A stretch of DNA of 64,000 nucleotides from assembly GCF_029478095.1 (NCBI RefSeq), contig NZ_JAKOAV010000001.1:62001-126000 (forward strand). The letters run 5' to 3'. The notes beneath the pieces were generated by a model that worked only from the letters and a program-made list of their open reading frames with translations, made no database searches and was not told the DNA's origin. The position numbers and the translations under genes are program-made. Below, one piece after another: positions 26,033 through 34,634 of this stretch; position 1 is the stretch's first letter; every line of letters begins with the position of its first letter. Source of the stretch: Pelotomaculum isophthalicicum JI. GTDB taxonomy: Bacteria > Bacillota > Desulfotomaculia > Desulfotomaculales > Pelotomaculaceae.

Positions 26033-26605
26033 ATGGACCGGATCAGCCTCACTACTCCGTTATCCGGTGAGGTGGTGGAAAATCTCCGGAGCGGCCAGCG
26101 AGTTTCGTTGAGTGGAACTATTTATACAGGCCGTGACGCAGCGCATAAAAGGTTGATTGAATGTATCGATCGTGGAGAAGAGTTGCCCTTTGATCTGAAA
26201 GGGCAGGTTATCTATTATGTGGGACCGTCACCGGCCAGGCCGGGCATGGTTATTGGGTCGGCCGGGCCGACCACGAGCGGGCGAATGGATTTATACGCTC
26301 CTAAATTATACGCGTTGGGTCTTAAAGCAACGATAGGCAAAGGCCGCAGATCGCCTGAGGTGATAACTGCGATGCGGCAGTACAAAGGCGTCTACCTGGC
26401 GGCGGTGGGAGGAGCAGCAGCGCTGATAGCCAAATCAATCAAAGAGGCCAGGGTGATCGCCTACCCTGAGCTTGGGCCTGAAGCTGTGTACAAGTTGCTT
26501 GTAGAAGATTTCCCGGCGATTGTTGTAAATGATACAGTAGGTGGCGATCTGTACGATGAAAGTATCAAGCTTTATTCAGACTTTAAAGAGGATGACCACA
26601 TTTAA
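26033..26605 (+). CDS. fumB: Fumarate hydratase class I, beta subunit
   Basis: The beta subunit (C-terminal half) of class-I fumarase, 190 aa. It begins ISLTTPLSGEVVENLRSGQR, then has LSGTIYTGRDAAHKRLIE, YVGPSPARPGMVIGSAGPTT followed by SGRMD, and PELGPEAVYKLLVEDFPAIV. These are the normal landmarks of the beta domain. It pairs with the alpha subunit encoded 310 bp upstream; in related genomes the two genes usually lie adjacent, so the repeat between them is an insertion. Confidence 0.95.
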   Translation: MDRISLTTPLSGEVVENLRSGQRVSLSGTIYTGRDAAHKRLIECIDRGEELPFDLKGQVIYYVGPSPARPGMVIGSAGPTTSGRMDLYAPKLYALGLKATIGKGRRSPEVITAMRQYKGVYLAAVGGAAALIAKSIKEARVIAYPELGPEAVYKLLVEDFPAIVVNDTVGGDLYDESIKLYSDFKEDDHI

Positions 26606-27009
26606 TCAATGATTAAACTGGAAAATAAATTAGTATTTTCATAATATTCAGTACGAAATAACTACACCATCTAACATATTATTTATACATATGTATACAC
26701 GATTATTATAAAAGATAATACCATGATAGATAGTTGGTTCGGAAGTATACAGTATAATATCAAATCTTGAAGGAAATGAAACTTCCATTGAAGAACTGTA
26801 CTTAATATGATACTTTATATAAAAGATTGCGGATGATTTTTTATAAAATTTATCGAGGTTTAATAATGTTTTCCGGTAAACGGATCAGATATCCTGAAGG
26901 TGTAAAAAGTAACAATTTTGGGTTAGACTATTTAGCGAATTGCTTGACATAGAATAAAAATATTGGTTTGGACAATGCGTATGCCTATGAAGTGGAGGTA
27001 TTTTGTTAT
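26606..27009 (+). other. AT-rich 400-bp gap before the transcarboxylase genes
   Basis: No gene was recognised. The region is strongly AT-rich, with a perfect 14-bp palindrome TATACATATGTATA (26684-26697) that could be an operator. A TTGACA hexamer lies at about 26944, but no good -10 box at the right distance was found. It probably carries the promoter of the 27-30.6 kb operon. Confidence 0.4.
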
Positions 27010-28542
27010 ATGCATGATAAATTAGAGCATCTTAATAATCTTAGACGGTTGGTAGAAGCCGGGGGTGGCCGGAAACGTATTGATAAACAGCACGAAGCCG
27101 GAAAAAAGACGGCGCGGGAACGGATCGAGGCCTTGCTTGATCCTGGTAGCTTCAAGGAAGTTGACGTGTTCGCGGCATCTGACGATGATTTTACCAATAT
27201 GGAGAACCCGGGGGAAGGTGTGGTAGCCGGTCACGGTATTATTGACGGCCGGAAAGTCTACGTCTATGCGCAGGATTTTACCGTCACCGGGGGATCGCTT
27301 GGGCGGGTGCACGCGGCTAAGATATGTAAGGTCCTTGATCTGGCCATGAAGGTCGGCGCCCCGGTGATTGGGCTGAACGACTCGGGTGGCGCCCGGATTC
27401 AGGAAGGTGTTGACGCCTTAAACGGTTACGGCGAGATTTTTTTTCGCAACACCATGGCGTCCGGTGTCATTCCTCAAATATCGGTAATACTTGGCCCCTG
27501 CGCCGGAGGCGCGGTTTATTCCCCCGCTTTAACTGATTTTATCTTCATGGTTTCCGGGGTCAGTCAGATGTTTATCACCGGCCCGCAGGTCATCAAGGCG
27601 GTGACCGGTGAAAAGGTAGATATGGAAACGCTGGGCGGCGCCGCAACACACAGTAAAGTCAGCGGTGTGGCGCATTTTATCAACAGCAGTGAAGATGATT
27701 GTATGCTGACCATCCGTGCGCTGTTAAGTTATCTACCATCCAATAATCTGGACGAAGCCCCAGTGTATGCTCCTGTGGAACCGGTAACGGATAAGGAGAC
27801 AATGCTGGAAATAATTCCGGACGACCCGAATAAGAGCTACGACATTCGCGATATTATCTGCGGAGTAGTGGACAATAGCCAGTTCTTGGAGGTTCATCCG
27901 TATTTCGCGCAAAACGGCGTCGTCGGATTCGCCCGACTTGAAGGCCGTCCTGTAGGCGTGGTGGCCAACCAGCCCGCAGCGCTCGCCGGCAGCCTGGATA
28001 TTAATGTATCGGATAAGATTGCCCGTTTTGTCCGTTTTTGTGACGCTTTTAACTTGCCGGTGGTTACCTTCATGGATGTGCCCGGGTTTTTACCGGGGGT
28101 CGATCAGGAGTACGGCGGGGTAATCCGGCACGGGGCGAAAATAATTTATGCGTATGCCGAGGCTACCGTGCCTAAAATTACCATTATTGTCCGGAAAGCT
28201 TATGGCGGCGCTTATATAGCCATGTGCTGCAGCGCTTTGCGCGCTGACGCGGTATACGCCTGGCCGAGCGCTGAAATAGCGGTTATGGGTCCTGAAGGCG
28301 CTGTTAACATAATTAATAATAAAGAAATAGCACAAGCGGAAAACCCGGTGGAAACGCGGCGGAAGCTGGTTGCCGATTACCGGACCCGGTTTGCCAACCC
28401 GTATATCGCCTGCGCCAGGGGCTATGTCACGGATGTCATCGACCCGCGTGACACACGTGCCACTATAATTGACGCATTGAATAACTTTTCCACCAAGCGG
28501 GAGTCAAGGCCGAGAAAGAAGCACGGTAATATACCTTGTTAG
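27010..28542 (+). CDS. mmdA: Methylmalonyl-CoA carboxyltransferase 12S-type subunit (MmdA-like)
   Basis: A 510-aa acyl-CoA carboxylase carboxyltransferase. The N half binds acyl-CoA (SGGARIQEGVDALNGYGEIF, VILGPCAGGAVYSPAL) and the C half binds carboxybiotin (FMDVPGFLPGVDQEYGGVIR, IIVRKAYGGAYIAMCCSALR). It moves a carboxyl group between methylmalonyl-CoA/propionyl-CoA and biotin. The following genes encode a small accessory subunit, a biotin carrier and a 5S-like pyruvate carboxyltransferase. The set therefore matches methylmalonyl-CoA:pyruvate transcarboxylase as used in propionate oxidation. ATG 27010 follows GTGGAGGTA; an in-frame TTG at 26968 is less likely. Confidence 0.93.
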   Translation: MHDKLEHLNNLRRLVEAGGGRKRIDKQHEAGKKTARERIEALLDPGSFKEVDVFAASDDDFTNMENPGEGVVAGHGIIDGRKVYVYAQDFTVTGGSLGRVHAAKICKVLDLAMKVGAPVIGLNDSGGARIQEGVDALNGYGEIFFRNTMASGVIPQISVILGPCAGGAVYSPALTDFIFMVSGVSQMFITGPQVIKAVTGEKVDMETLGGAATHSKVSGVAHFINSSEDDCMLTIRALLSYLPSNNLDEAPVYAPVEPVTDKETMLEIIPDDPNKSYDIRDIICGVVDNSQFLEVHPYFAQNGVVGFARLEGRPVGVVANQPAALAGSLDINVSDKIARFVRFCDAFNLPVVTFMDVPGFLPGVDQEYGGVIRHGAKIIYAYAEATVPKITIIVRKAYGGAYIAMCCSALRADAVYAWPSAEIAVMGPEGAVNIINNKEIAQAENPVETRRKLVADYRTRFANPYIACARGYVTDVIDPRDTRATIIDALNNFSTKRESRPRKKHGNIPC

Positions 28543-28568
28543 CATTGCGTGAAGGGAGGGGATGGCTG

Positions 28569-28784
28569 ATGCCGGAGATGCGCGACGGCCGTATAAAACC
28601 GGAAGTGCTGGCGGCTATTACGGCGGCGCTTACAGTTTACGGTTATTCAGCGGATAAAGGTTACCGGATCGCCAACGTGCGAAAAATGAGCGATACCTGG
28701 AAAAAGACCGGGATTATTGAAAATATGTTGGTTCGGGAAATGAGTTTAACTTTAAATGGAACTGTTTTAGGAGGAAATCTGTGA
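28569..28784 (+). CDS. Small OadG/epsilon-like carboxyltransferase subunit without membrane anchor
   Basis: A 71-aa protein with the segment EVLAAITAALTVYGYSADKG then YRIANVRKMSDTWKKTGIIE. This resembles the soluble tail of OadG/decarboxylase gamma or the epsilon subunits seen next to acyl-CoA carboxylases. Unlike OadG it has no hydrophobic membrane segment, which fits a cytosolic transcarboxylase rather than a sodium-pumping decarboxylase. ATG 28569 has AAGGGAGGGG upstream. Its TGA overlaps the GTG of the biotin carrier gene. Confidence 0.65.
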   Translation: MPEMRDGRIKPEVLAAITAALTVYGYSADKGYRIANVRKMSDTWKKTGIIENMLVREMSLTLNGTVLGGNL

Positions 28785-29191
28785 AAAAATTTCGAGTTAC
28801 AGTAAATGGTGAAGTCTATGAAGTAGAAATTGAAGAAGTCGGCGGGTCCGCCGACTCGCCCACTCAGCTTGGGGCTCCCGTGCCGCCGCGTACTCCGGAG
28901 GCGGCGCCGCTAGTCTCGGCGTCTGCGCCAATAATTGTACCGGGCGCCCGGAACGCATCATCCCTGTCGCTGGGTGACGCTGGTACCGTTACTTCTCCGA
29001 TGCCCGGTATGATTAACGATGTTAAGGTGAAAACAGGTGACCAGGTTAAACCCGGTGATGTACTGATTGTCTTGGAAGCTATGAAAATGGAAAATTTAAT
29101 CAAAGCCGACATTGCGGGCACCGTCAAGGAAGTAAGGGTTGTTAAAGGCCAGGCTGTTAATGGCGGAGACCCGCTGGCAGTAATTGCTTAA
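28781..29191 (+). CDS. Biotin carboxyl carrier protein (transcarboxylase 1.3S type)
   Basis: A 136-aa biotinyl protein. The N-terminus KKFRVTVNGEVYEVEIEEV is the usual lead segment, then a Pro/Ala-rich linker of about 45 residues, then the biotinyl domain with the acceptor Lys in VLEAMKMENLIKAD. It carries the carboxyl group between the 12S-like and 5S-like subunits. The GTG start overlaps the previous stop by 4 bases (GTGA). Confidence 0.95.
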   Translation: MKKFRVTVNGEVYEVEIEEVGGSADSPTQLGAPVPPRTPEAAPLVSASAPIIVPGARNASSLSLGDAGTVTSPMPGMINDVKVKTGDQVKPGDVLIVLEAMKMENLIKADIAGTVKEVRVVKGQAVNGGDPLAVIA

Positions 29192-29232
29192 GGGCAAGGT
29201 GTTATTGATACGATAACCAGAGGAGGATAACA

Positions 29233-30618
29233 ATGACAAAGATAAAGATTACCGACACAACGTTGCGAGACGGCCACCAGTCCCTGCTGGCCACCCGGAT
29301 GAGAACAGAACACATGCTGCCCATTCTGGATAAACACGACGCTGTCGGCTTCCATTCCCTTGAGATGTGGGGCGGCGCTACTTTCGACACCTGCATGCGC
29401 TTTTGCGGCGACGACCCCTGGGAAAGACTCAAAGAAATCAGACAGCGGGTCAAAACCCCGCTGCAGATGCTCCTGAGAGGCCAGAACGTCGTAGGCTACC
29501 GCAATTACGCCGACGATGTGCTGACAGAATTCATCAAAAAAGCAGTATCAAATGGAATGGACATATTCCGTATCTTCGACGCTTTAAACGACACCAGGAA
29601 CATGGAGAAAGCCATAGAAGTGGTCATCGACGAGGGCGCGCACGCCCAGGCCACCGTGGTTTACACCATCAGCCCGGTGCACAACACCGAATATTACGTA
29701 AAATTAGCTAAAACTCTCGAAAGCATGGGCGCCCACTCCATTTGCATCAAAGACATGGCCGGCATCCTCGCTCCTTATCCCGCGTACGAAATCATCAAAG
29801 CCATGAAAGACGCCGGGATTAAAATACCCATTCAGCTGCATTGCCACTACACCAGCGGCATGGGCGCGATGGCCTACTTAAAAGCCATAGAAGCCGGAGT
29901 GGATGTCATCGACTGCGCCATATCGACCATGGCGCTCCAGACATCCCAGCCCGCCATTGAAACAATGTGCGCTTCACTGGCGGGAACCGGACACGATCCC
30001 GGCTTTGACTTCAAGATACTGACCGAAATCGCCGAGTACTGGAAAAAAGTCCGCGAACAGTACGCCGAATTCGACGTGGCCTCGAAAAGCGTGGACACCA
30101 ACGTAATGGTTTACCAGATACCCGGCGGCATGATGTCCAACTTCATCTCCCAGCTCAGCCAGCAGAACGCCCTGCACCGCCTGCCCGAGGTGCTGGAAGA
30201 ACTGCCGCGCGCCCGTCAAGACTTCGGCTACCCGCCGCTGGTCACCCCGACCAGCCAGATTGTCGGCACGCAGGCGGTAATGAACGTGCTGCTAGGCCGC
30301 TACAAAGTGAACACAAGCGAAACGATTCAATACATGCGTGGATATTACGGCCGGTCCCCGGCGCCGGTCAACGAAGAAGTCCGCAAGAAAATTATCGGGG
30401 ACGAACAGCCGATCACCTGCCGGCCGGCCGACATGCTGGAGCCTGAGCTCCCGGCGGCAAAGGAATTATGCGCGGCTTTCATGGAGAAGGAAGAGGATAT
30501 CATATCCTGCGCGCTTTACCCGCAGGTTGCTCCTAAATTCCTTGAGGAGAGAATGGCCGGCAAGCTGAAAGTTGACTTTGAGCTTGCCAAAAAAGGTGAA
30601 GGCACCTATCCGGTGTAA
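29233..30618 (+). CDS. Pyruvate/oxaloacetate carboxyltransferase (transcarboxylase 5S type)
   Basis: A 461-aa TIM-barrel carboxyltransferase. The metal and pyruvate site is ITDTTLRDGHQSLLATRM. The carbamylated Lys is in SICIKDMAGILAPY, and the metal His pair is in LHCHYTSGMG. The C-terminal PYC/OADA domain follows (MMSNFISQLSQQ, YPPLVTPTSQIVGTQAV). It transfers CO2 from carboxybiotin to pyruvate, giving oxaloacetate, or the reverse. There is no biotin domain of its own, consistent with the separate carrier upstream. Codon use is notably rich in C-ending codons compared with the upstream 12S-like gene, suggesting a different expression level or history. Confidence 0.94.
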   Translation: MTKIKITDTTLRDGHQSLLATRMRTEHMLPILDKHDAVGFHSLEMWGGATFDTCMRFCGDDPWERLKEIRQRVKTPLQMLLRGQNVVGYRNYADDVLTEFIKKAVSNGMDIFRIFDALNDTRNMEKAIEVVIDEGAHAQATVVYTISPVHNTEYYVKLAKTLESMGAHSICIKDMAGILAPYPAYEIIKAMKDAGIKIPIQLHCHYTSGMGAMAYLKAIEAGVDVIDCAISTMALQTSQPAIETMCASLAGTGHDPGFDFKILTEIAEYWKKVREQYAEFDVASKSVDTNVMVYQIPGGMMSNFISQLSQQNALHRLPEVLEELPRARQDFGYPPLVTPTSQIVGTQAVMNVLLGRYKVNTSETIQYMRGYYGRSPAPVNEEVRKKIIGDEQPITCRPADMLEPELPAAKELCAAFMEKEEDIISCALYPQVAPKFLEERMAGKLKVDFELAKKGEGTYPV

Positions 30619-30713
30619 GACACAGAAAAATATAAGTTTGGTTTGATGAAATACGGTAGCCAGGCTTAAAAAATTTACCGTCTTTGAAGCAAGGTAACAC
30701 TATCCCTGTGACT

Positions 30714-30752
30714 GGAAGCATAAGTTTGCCGCAACGGCAAACTTATGCTTCC
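30714..30752. terminator. Perfect 18-bp hairpin between the transcarboxylase and oxidoreductase operons
   Basis: GGAAGCATAAGTTTGCCG is followed by CAA and its exact complement. The stem is very strong, but no T-run follows (ATTTCC). It may stop transcription, protect the mRNA 3' end, or be a mobile palindrome. Confidence 0.55.
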
Positions 30753-30898
30753 ATTTCCACAGAACCCTGCGGGTGAAAACGTTCATGTACTTGATGAATA
30801 ATTGCCTTTTGCTCAAATCTTCGACATGTGATAATATAATGTAGTGTGTGTGTGCATTGTTATGATGTTGATAAAAGCGCAAGGAGGTTGGTTCTTAG

Positions 30899-31990
30899 AT
30901 GTCGGAAAAACCGATAAAAGGGGAGAGGAGAGTCTTTCTGACCGGCAATGAAGTTGTCGCTTGGGCCGCGGTTGCGGCTGAGGCCGACATCATGTTCGGG
31001 TATCCAATAACCCCGCAGAATGAAATCATGCACTACTGGACTCGAATGGCGCCAAAATTTAACAAGCGATTTCTCCAAACAGAGGACGAAATTTCCGCCG
31101 GTTTTACAACAAATGGCGGAGTGCTGGCAGGCCTTAAGGCATTTACGGCTACTGCCGGTCCCGGCAACACGTTAATGCAGGAGCCTATATCGATGGCCGA
31201 AATGATGCGCCTGCCGGTTGTTACCATTGTCCAGCAAAGGGGCGGCCCATCCTCGGCTACCGTTATTTACAGCCAGCAGGAGGTTACCCTGACCACTCAT
31301 GGCGGCAACGGGGAAGGAATGCGGGTTGTTTATTCCACTGCCAGCCATCAGGAACTTTATGACTATACCATCAAGGCTTTCAACACAGCCTGGAAATACC
31401 GTTTCCCCACCTTTGTGCTTGGTGACGGCTATCAGGCAAAAATGCGCGAGCCGCTTACCATTTATAACCCGGAAGACCGTGGAATTGAGGTAGTGCCTTC
31501 CTGCAAGTTCGTCGGGGGAGCCGGCAGGCCGGGTGTTGACAGGCCGCCGGTACAGATGCGGAATATTTACAATATGGAAGAAGAACTTCTGGAAGTTCTT
31601 GAAGAACAGTTTGCCGAATATGAAAAAATAACCCCTGCTGTAGCCGAATGCGAATACTTCGGTTGCGAAGACGCTGAAATCGTGGTTACAGCTCACGGAG
31701 TGGTATCCCGGGCGGCCAAGAGCGCGGTTAAAGACCTCAGGGAGCGCGGACTGAAGATAGGTTATTTCCGCCCGATCACGCTGAGGCCGCTGGCAGTGAA
31801 AGAAATTCGGGATATCTTTAGCAATGCCAAGAAGGTGTTAGTTGCCGAATCAGCTAACGGACAGCTTGACCAGTTGTTGAAGTACGCGGCTTACGGCCTT
31901 ACCACTGAAATGGTTTCGCTGTTCAAGCCGGGAGTGGGGATTAATTCCGAAGATATATACGAAAAAGTTAAGACGATGCTGGAGAATTAA
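30899..31990 (+). CDS. 2-oxoacid:ferredoxin oxidoreductase, alpha subunit (Kor/Vor type)
   Basis: A 363-aa alpha subunit. The N-terminal part reads VFLTGNEVVAWAAVAAEADI then MFGYPITPQNEIMHYW, with the TPP-domain glutamate in QTEDEISAGF. AFTATAGPGNTLMQEPISMA and VTIVQQRGGPSSATV are typical of the KorA/VorA family. The enzyme decarboxylates 2-oxoacids to acyl-CoA and reduces ferredoxin. Four adjacent genes give the full alpha-beta-gamma-delta set. Whether the substrate is 2-oxoglutarate, a branched-chain 2-oxoacid or pyruvate cannot be decided from sequence alone. AAGGAGG upstream of the ATG. Confidence 0.92.
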   Translation: MSEKPIKGERRVFLTGNEVVAWAAVAAEADIMFGYPITPQNEIMHYWTRMAPKFNKRFLQTEDEISAGFTTNGGVLAGLKAFTATAGPGNTLMQEPISMAEMMRLPVVTIVQQRGGPSSATVIYSQQEVTLTTHGGNGEGMRVVYSTASHQELYDYTIKAFNTAWKYRFPTFVLGDGYQAKMREPLTIYNPEDRGIEVVPSCKFVGGAGRPGVDRPPVQMRNIYNMEEELLEVLEEQFAEYEKITPAVAECEYFGCEDAEIVVTAHGVVSRAAKSAVKDLRERGLKIGYFRPITLRPLAVKEIRDIFSNAKKVLVAESANGQLDQLLKYAAYGLTTEMVSLFKPGVGINSEDIYEKVKTMLEN

Positions 31991-32041
31991 GGGGAAGGCA
32001 AAGTACTAAAAACGTATAAGAACATAAGGGAGGAAAAGATT

Positions 32042-32842
32042 TTGATAAAACCTTCAATGCCGAAATCCTGGCGCGTTGATACGAAGCCGCATAAGTTTTG
32101 CCCTGGTTGCGGGCATGGTTTGGTATTAAAAGCCCTCGGACAGGCCATTGATGAGCTGGATATCCAGGACCGGGTGGTTTTTGGCTGTGATATCGGGTGT
32201 TCGCTGCTGGCCTGGGATTTCTTTAATGTTGACACTGTCCAGACTCACCACGGCCGGACTAACCCGGTAATGACCGGCATTAAGCGGGCTAACCCGGACC
32301 TTATCTGTATCGGCTACATGGGTGACGGCGGCGGTTACGCCATAGGCTCCCAGCACCTGGTAAACGCCGCTACCAGGAACGAAAAGATTACTGTGATTCT
32401 GGTAAATAACGCCCAATATGGTATGACCGGCGGCCAGATGGCCCCGACGACGCTGCCCGGCATGAAAACAGAGACCACCCCGTATGGCCGCGATGTGGAT
32501 TTAACCGGCTACCCGTGCCAGGGTCCGGAAATGGTAGCGGCCATCACCAGGGAAGGCGCATATGTCGCCCGTGCAACCGTGGTTAAACCGGTCCCGTTAA
32601 AAAATTATATTAAAAAAGCCATTCAAAACCAGATAGACGGCAACGGTTTCTCCTTTGTGGAGTGTTTGTCCGCTTGTCCAACTAACTGGCGAACCAATAA
32701 TGTTGAAACCATAAATTTTGTGGAAAATGAAATGACAAAGTATTATCATGTCGGTGAGATAAAAGTGCCGCCTCCCAAGGAACCGCTAAAAGTCAAAACA
32801 TGGACCAAGATACCGGCAATGGAGGGACAAAAAAATGGCTAA
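32042..32842 (+). CDS. 2-oxoacid:ferredoxin oxidoreductase, beta subunit
   Basis: A 266-aa TPP-binding subunit. Cluster and TPP elements are HKFCPGCGHGLVLKALGQAI, FGCDIGCSLLAWDFFNVDTV, YMGDGGGYAIGSQHLVNA (the GDG...N TPP motif) and VNNAQYGMTGGQMAPTT. TTG start with GGGAGGAAAAG upstream. Its end overlaps the gamma subunit by 8 bases. Confidence 0.93.
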   Translation: MIKPSMPKSWRVDTKPHKFCPGCGHGLVLKALGQAIDELDIQDRVVFGCDIGCSLLAWDFFNVDTVQTHHGRTNPVMTGIKRANPDLICIGYMGDGGGYAIGSQHLVNAATRNEKITVILVNNAQYGMTGGQMAPTTLPGMKTETTPYGRDVDLTGYPCQGPEMVAAITREGAYVARATVVKPVPLKNYIKKAIQNQIDGNGFSFVECLSACPTNWRTNNVETINFVENEMTKYYHVGEIKVPPPKEPLKVKTWTKIPAMEGQKNG

Positions 32843-33401
32843 TGCTATAAAGATAGTCATGGCAGGCGAAGGTGGCCAGGGCGTGCAGTCGGTGGCTGAA
32901 ATTATCGCGGAAGCCGCAAACGAAGAAGGTAAAGAGTGCCTTTATATTCCCAACTTTGGTGTTGAGCAGCGCGGCGGCGTGTCGGTGGCCTACGTGCAAA
33001 TCAGTGACGAAGCCATCGGCGCTCCCAAGTTTAACACCGGCGATATTGTCGTCGCTTTAAGTGACCGGGCGCTGTACAGGACCAAACAGTATGTGGGGCC
33101 ACAGACGATTTTCGTGTATGATACCAGTATCGATGTGCCAAAGGAAGATCTCCCCGCTAACGCGGCGAGAATTCTTGGCATACCGGCTGTGGAGATTTCC
33201 AAGAATGAACTGCACCCGCGGGTGTTTAACATTATTATTATGGGCGCCGTGGTTGGCGCGACGTCTGTTATCTCCAGAGAGGACGCCAAGCGGGCTATTG
33301 AACATAAACTAGGCGCGAAGTTTGAGAAGCAGCCGAAGCTCCGCGACCAGAACTTCAGTGCGATTGATCGCGGCATCGAGCTTGTAACTAAGGCAGGATA
33401 A
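32835..33401 (+). CDS. 2-oxoacid:ferredoxin oxidoreductase, gamma subunit
   Basis: A 188-aa subunit with the gamma-domain signature IKIVMAGEGGQGVQSVAEII then GVEQRGGVSVAYVQIS. It forms the dimer interface of the enzyme. The ATG lies inside the 3' end of the beta gene, so translation is coupled. Confidence 0.93.
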   Translation: MANAIKIVMAGEGGQGVQSVAEIIAEAANEEGKECLYIPNFGVEQRGGVSVAYVQISDEAIGAPKFNTGDIVVALSDRALYRTKQYVGPQTIFVYDTSIDVPKEDLPANAARILGIPAVEISKNELHPRVFNIIIMGAVVGATSVISREDAKRAIEHKLGAKFEKQPKLRDQNFSAIDRGIELVTKAG

Positions 33402-33414
33402 GGAGGTTAATAAT

Positions 33415-33663
33415 ATGTCGGTGGAATTTGAAGGTATTACCCAGGAATATGAGAAAGGCAGCTTCACTCTCTTCCCCGGCCTTTGCAAGGGTTGCGGTCT
33501 CTGCATTGCCAAATGCCCGAGCGAAGCTTTATCCTGGTCCGATGTACTCGGGGTTTATGGCACGCCTGCTGTTGTAGCGAATGAGAAGTGCATTACTTGC
33601 GGCGTCTGTGAACTGGCATGTCCGGAGTGTGCGATAACAGTGGTCAGAAAAAGGAAGAGATAA
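33415..33663 (+). CDS. 2-oxoacid:ferredoxin oxidoreductase, delta (ferredoxin) subunit
   Basis: An 82-aa protein with two [4Fe-4S] motifs: LCKGCGLCIAKCPSEALSWS and CITCGVCELACPECAITVV. It passes electrons from the TPP subunit to external ferredoxin. It follows the gamma gene by 13 bp with AAGGAGG upstream. Six bases after the stop, repeat copy F begins. Confidence 0.94.
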   Translation: MSVEFEGITQEYEKGSFTLFPGLCKGCGLCIAKCPSEALSWSDVLGVYGTPAVVANEKCITCGVCELACPECAITVVRKRKR

Positions 33664-33666
33664 AAT

Positions 33667-33825
33667 AAGGAGTCAGGAGTCAGGAGTCAGGAGTCAGAAT
33701 AAGAGAACTACGAAAACGTTTGAAGGCTAACTGATATGGCAGAAAGCGTACTTGTTGCGCCAATGGTTTATTGTCCATAGTTATTTTTGACTACTGACAA
33801 CTGACTACTGAATTCTGAGTACCTG
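33667..33825 (+). repeat. GGAGTCA/TGACTAC repeat element, copy F (with decayed S23-like ORF)
   Basis: Four GGAGTCA units (33669-33697) are followed by a decayed piece of the four-helix-bundle gene and then CAATGGTTTATTG. The right arm is TTTTTGACTACTGACAACTG and onward to AGTACCT. The arms are complementary, as in copies A, B, C and G. Confidence 0.85.
33699..33759 (+). pseudogene. Decayed four-helix-bundle (S23/IVP) gene fragment
   Basis: In one frame it reads TTKTFEG-stop-LIWQKAY, against KTFEDLLVWQKAH in copy B. A one-base deletion relative to copy B and a TAA stop show that it no longer codes. The nucleotide match to copy B over about 60 bp is clear by eye. Confidence 0.6.
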
Positions 33826-33828
33826 ATT

Positions 33829-33864
33829 AAAGGTCTTTCTTAAAAAGGAAAGACCTTTATTATT
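33829..33864 (+). terminator. Terminator after the oxidoreductase operon and repeat F
   Basis: AAAGGTCTTTC pairs exactly with GAAAGACCTTT around an 8-nt loop, followed by ATTATTTG. Confidence 0.7.
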
Positions 33865-33933
33865 TGTTCGGGATAGAAATTGATTAAAAGGATCATGTTA
33901 TAAAATGTAACCAAATGAAAGGGGTTGCTTGGC

Positions 33934-34608
33934 ATGGGTCCTCTTTCGTGGAACGCGGCCAAGATCGTCCTTGCCGCCGGGACACCTATTCAGCGTCTTG
34001 TTTCCGGCAAATGTGAGACCCACCTTTTATGTAACTATCAGGCTGTGCTCATCTTACAAAGAGACGGATATGAAGCGTATGCGCAGATTTTAAGCAATTA
34101 CCTGGAATTGATCAATAGGGGGTCAATTTGGGCCGACAGAGGCTGGAAAAATTTTGCCCATTACCTTGATCCCGCGTTTGGCCCCTGGCCTGACGCGCGA
34201 ACGGAATGCCGCGCATTTTTTGAGAAGGCTTTATGCCACTGGCAACGGAAGAATAAAAAGAAAGCGTTTTTTTTCCTGGGCGCGGCGGCACACCTCGTTC
34301 AAGATCTGTGTGTGCCGCATCATGCCAGGGGAATAGCATTTTGCGGCCACAAGGAATATGAGAAGTGGGTTAAAGAAAATCGCCTGGATTTTCTCGTTTA
34401 CTCTGGGGGAACATACCATAACGCATCGAGTCCAGACGGCTGGGTTGAAGCAAACGCAATAATCGCCAGGTACTATTTCCCTTACGTCTCAAATATTAAT
34501 TCCGAAACGTCTTACAAACTGGCGACAAGTGTACTTTTGCCGACGGCGCAGCGTTCGACGGCAGGTTTCTTTTCTTTCTTTTTAGAATATGCTAACAAAT
34601 CATGTTAA
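33934..34608 (+). CDS. Zinc-dependent phospholipase C-like protein
   Basis: A 224-aa protein of the bacterial zinc-dependent phospholipase C fold. Family landmarks are an early Trp (GPLSWNAAK), HYLDPAF (His-x2-Asp), GAAAHLVQDLCVPHHARG (H-x3-D and PxH zinc ligands) and an acidic C-terminal region. In secreted members a signal peptide is removed so the Trp becomes the N-terminus. Here only five residues precede the Trp and no signal peptide is seen, so it may act inside the cell or be inactive. ATG 33934 follows GAAAGGGG. The stop codon lies within a 17-bp palindrome CATGTTAATTTAACATG. Confidence 0.72.
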   Translation: MGPLSWNAAKIVLAAGTPIQRLVSGKCETHLLCNYQAVLILQRDGYEAYAQILSNYLELINRGSIWADRGWKNFAHYLDPAFGPWPDARTECRAFFEKALCHWQRKNKKKAFFFLGAAAHLVQDLCVPHHARGIAFCGHKEYEKWVKENRLDFLVYSGGTYHNASSPDGWVEANAIIARYYFPYVSNINSETSYKLATSVLLPTAQRSTAGFFSFFLEYANKSC

Positions 34609-34634
34609 TTTAACATGAGGAGAAAGCTGATTTC

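Noticed and set aside
26944-26970. TTGACA hexamer as the promoter of the transcarboxylase operon
   Set aside because: No acceptable -10 box at 16-18 bases distance.
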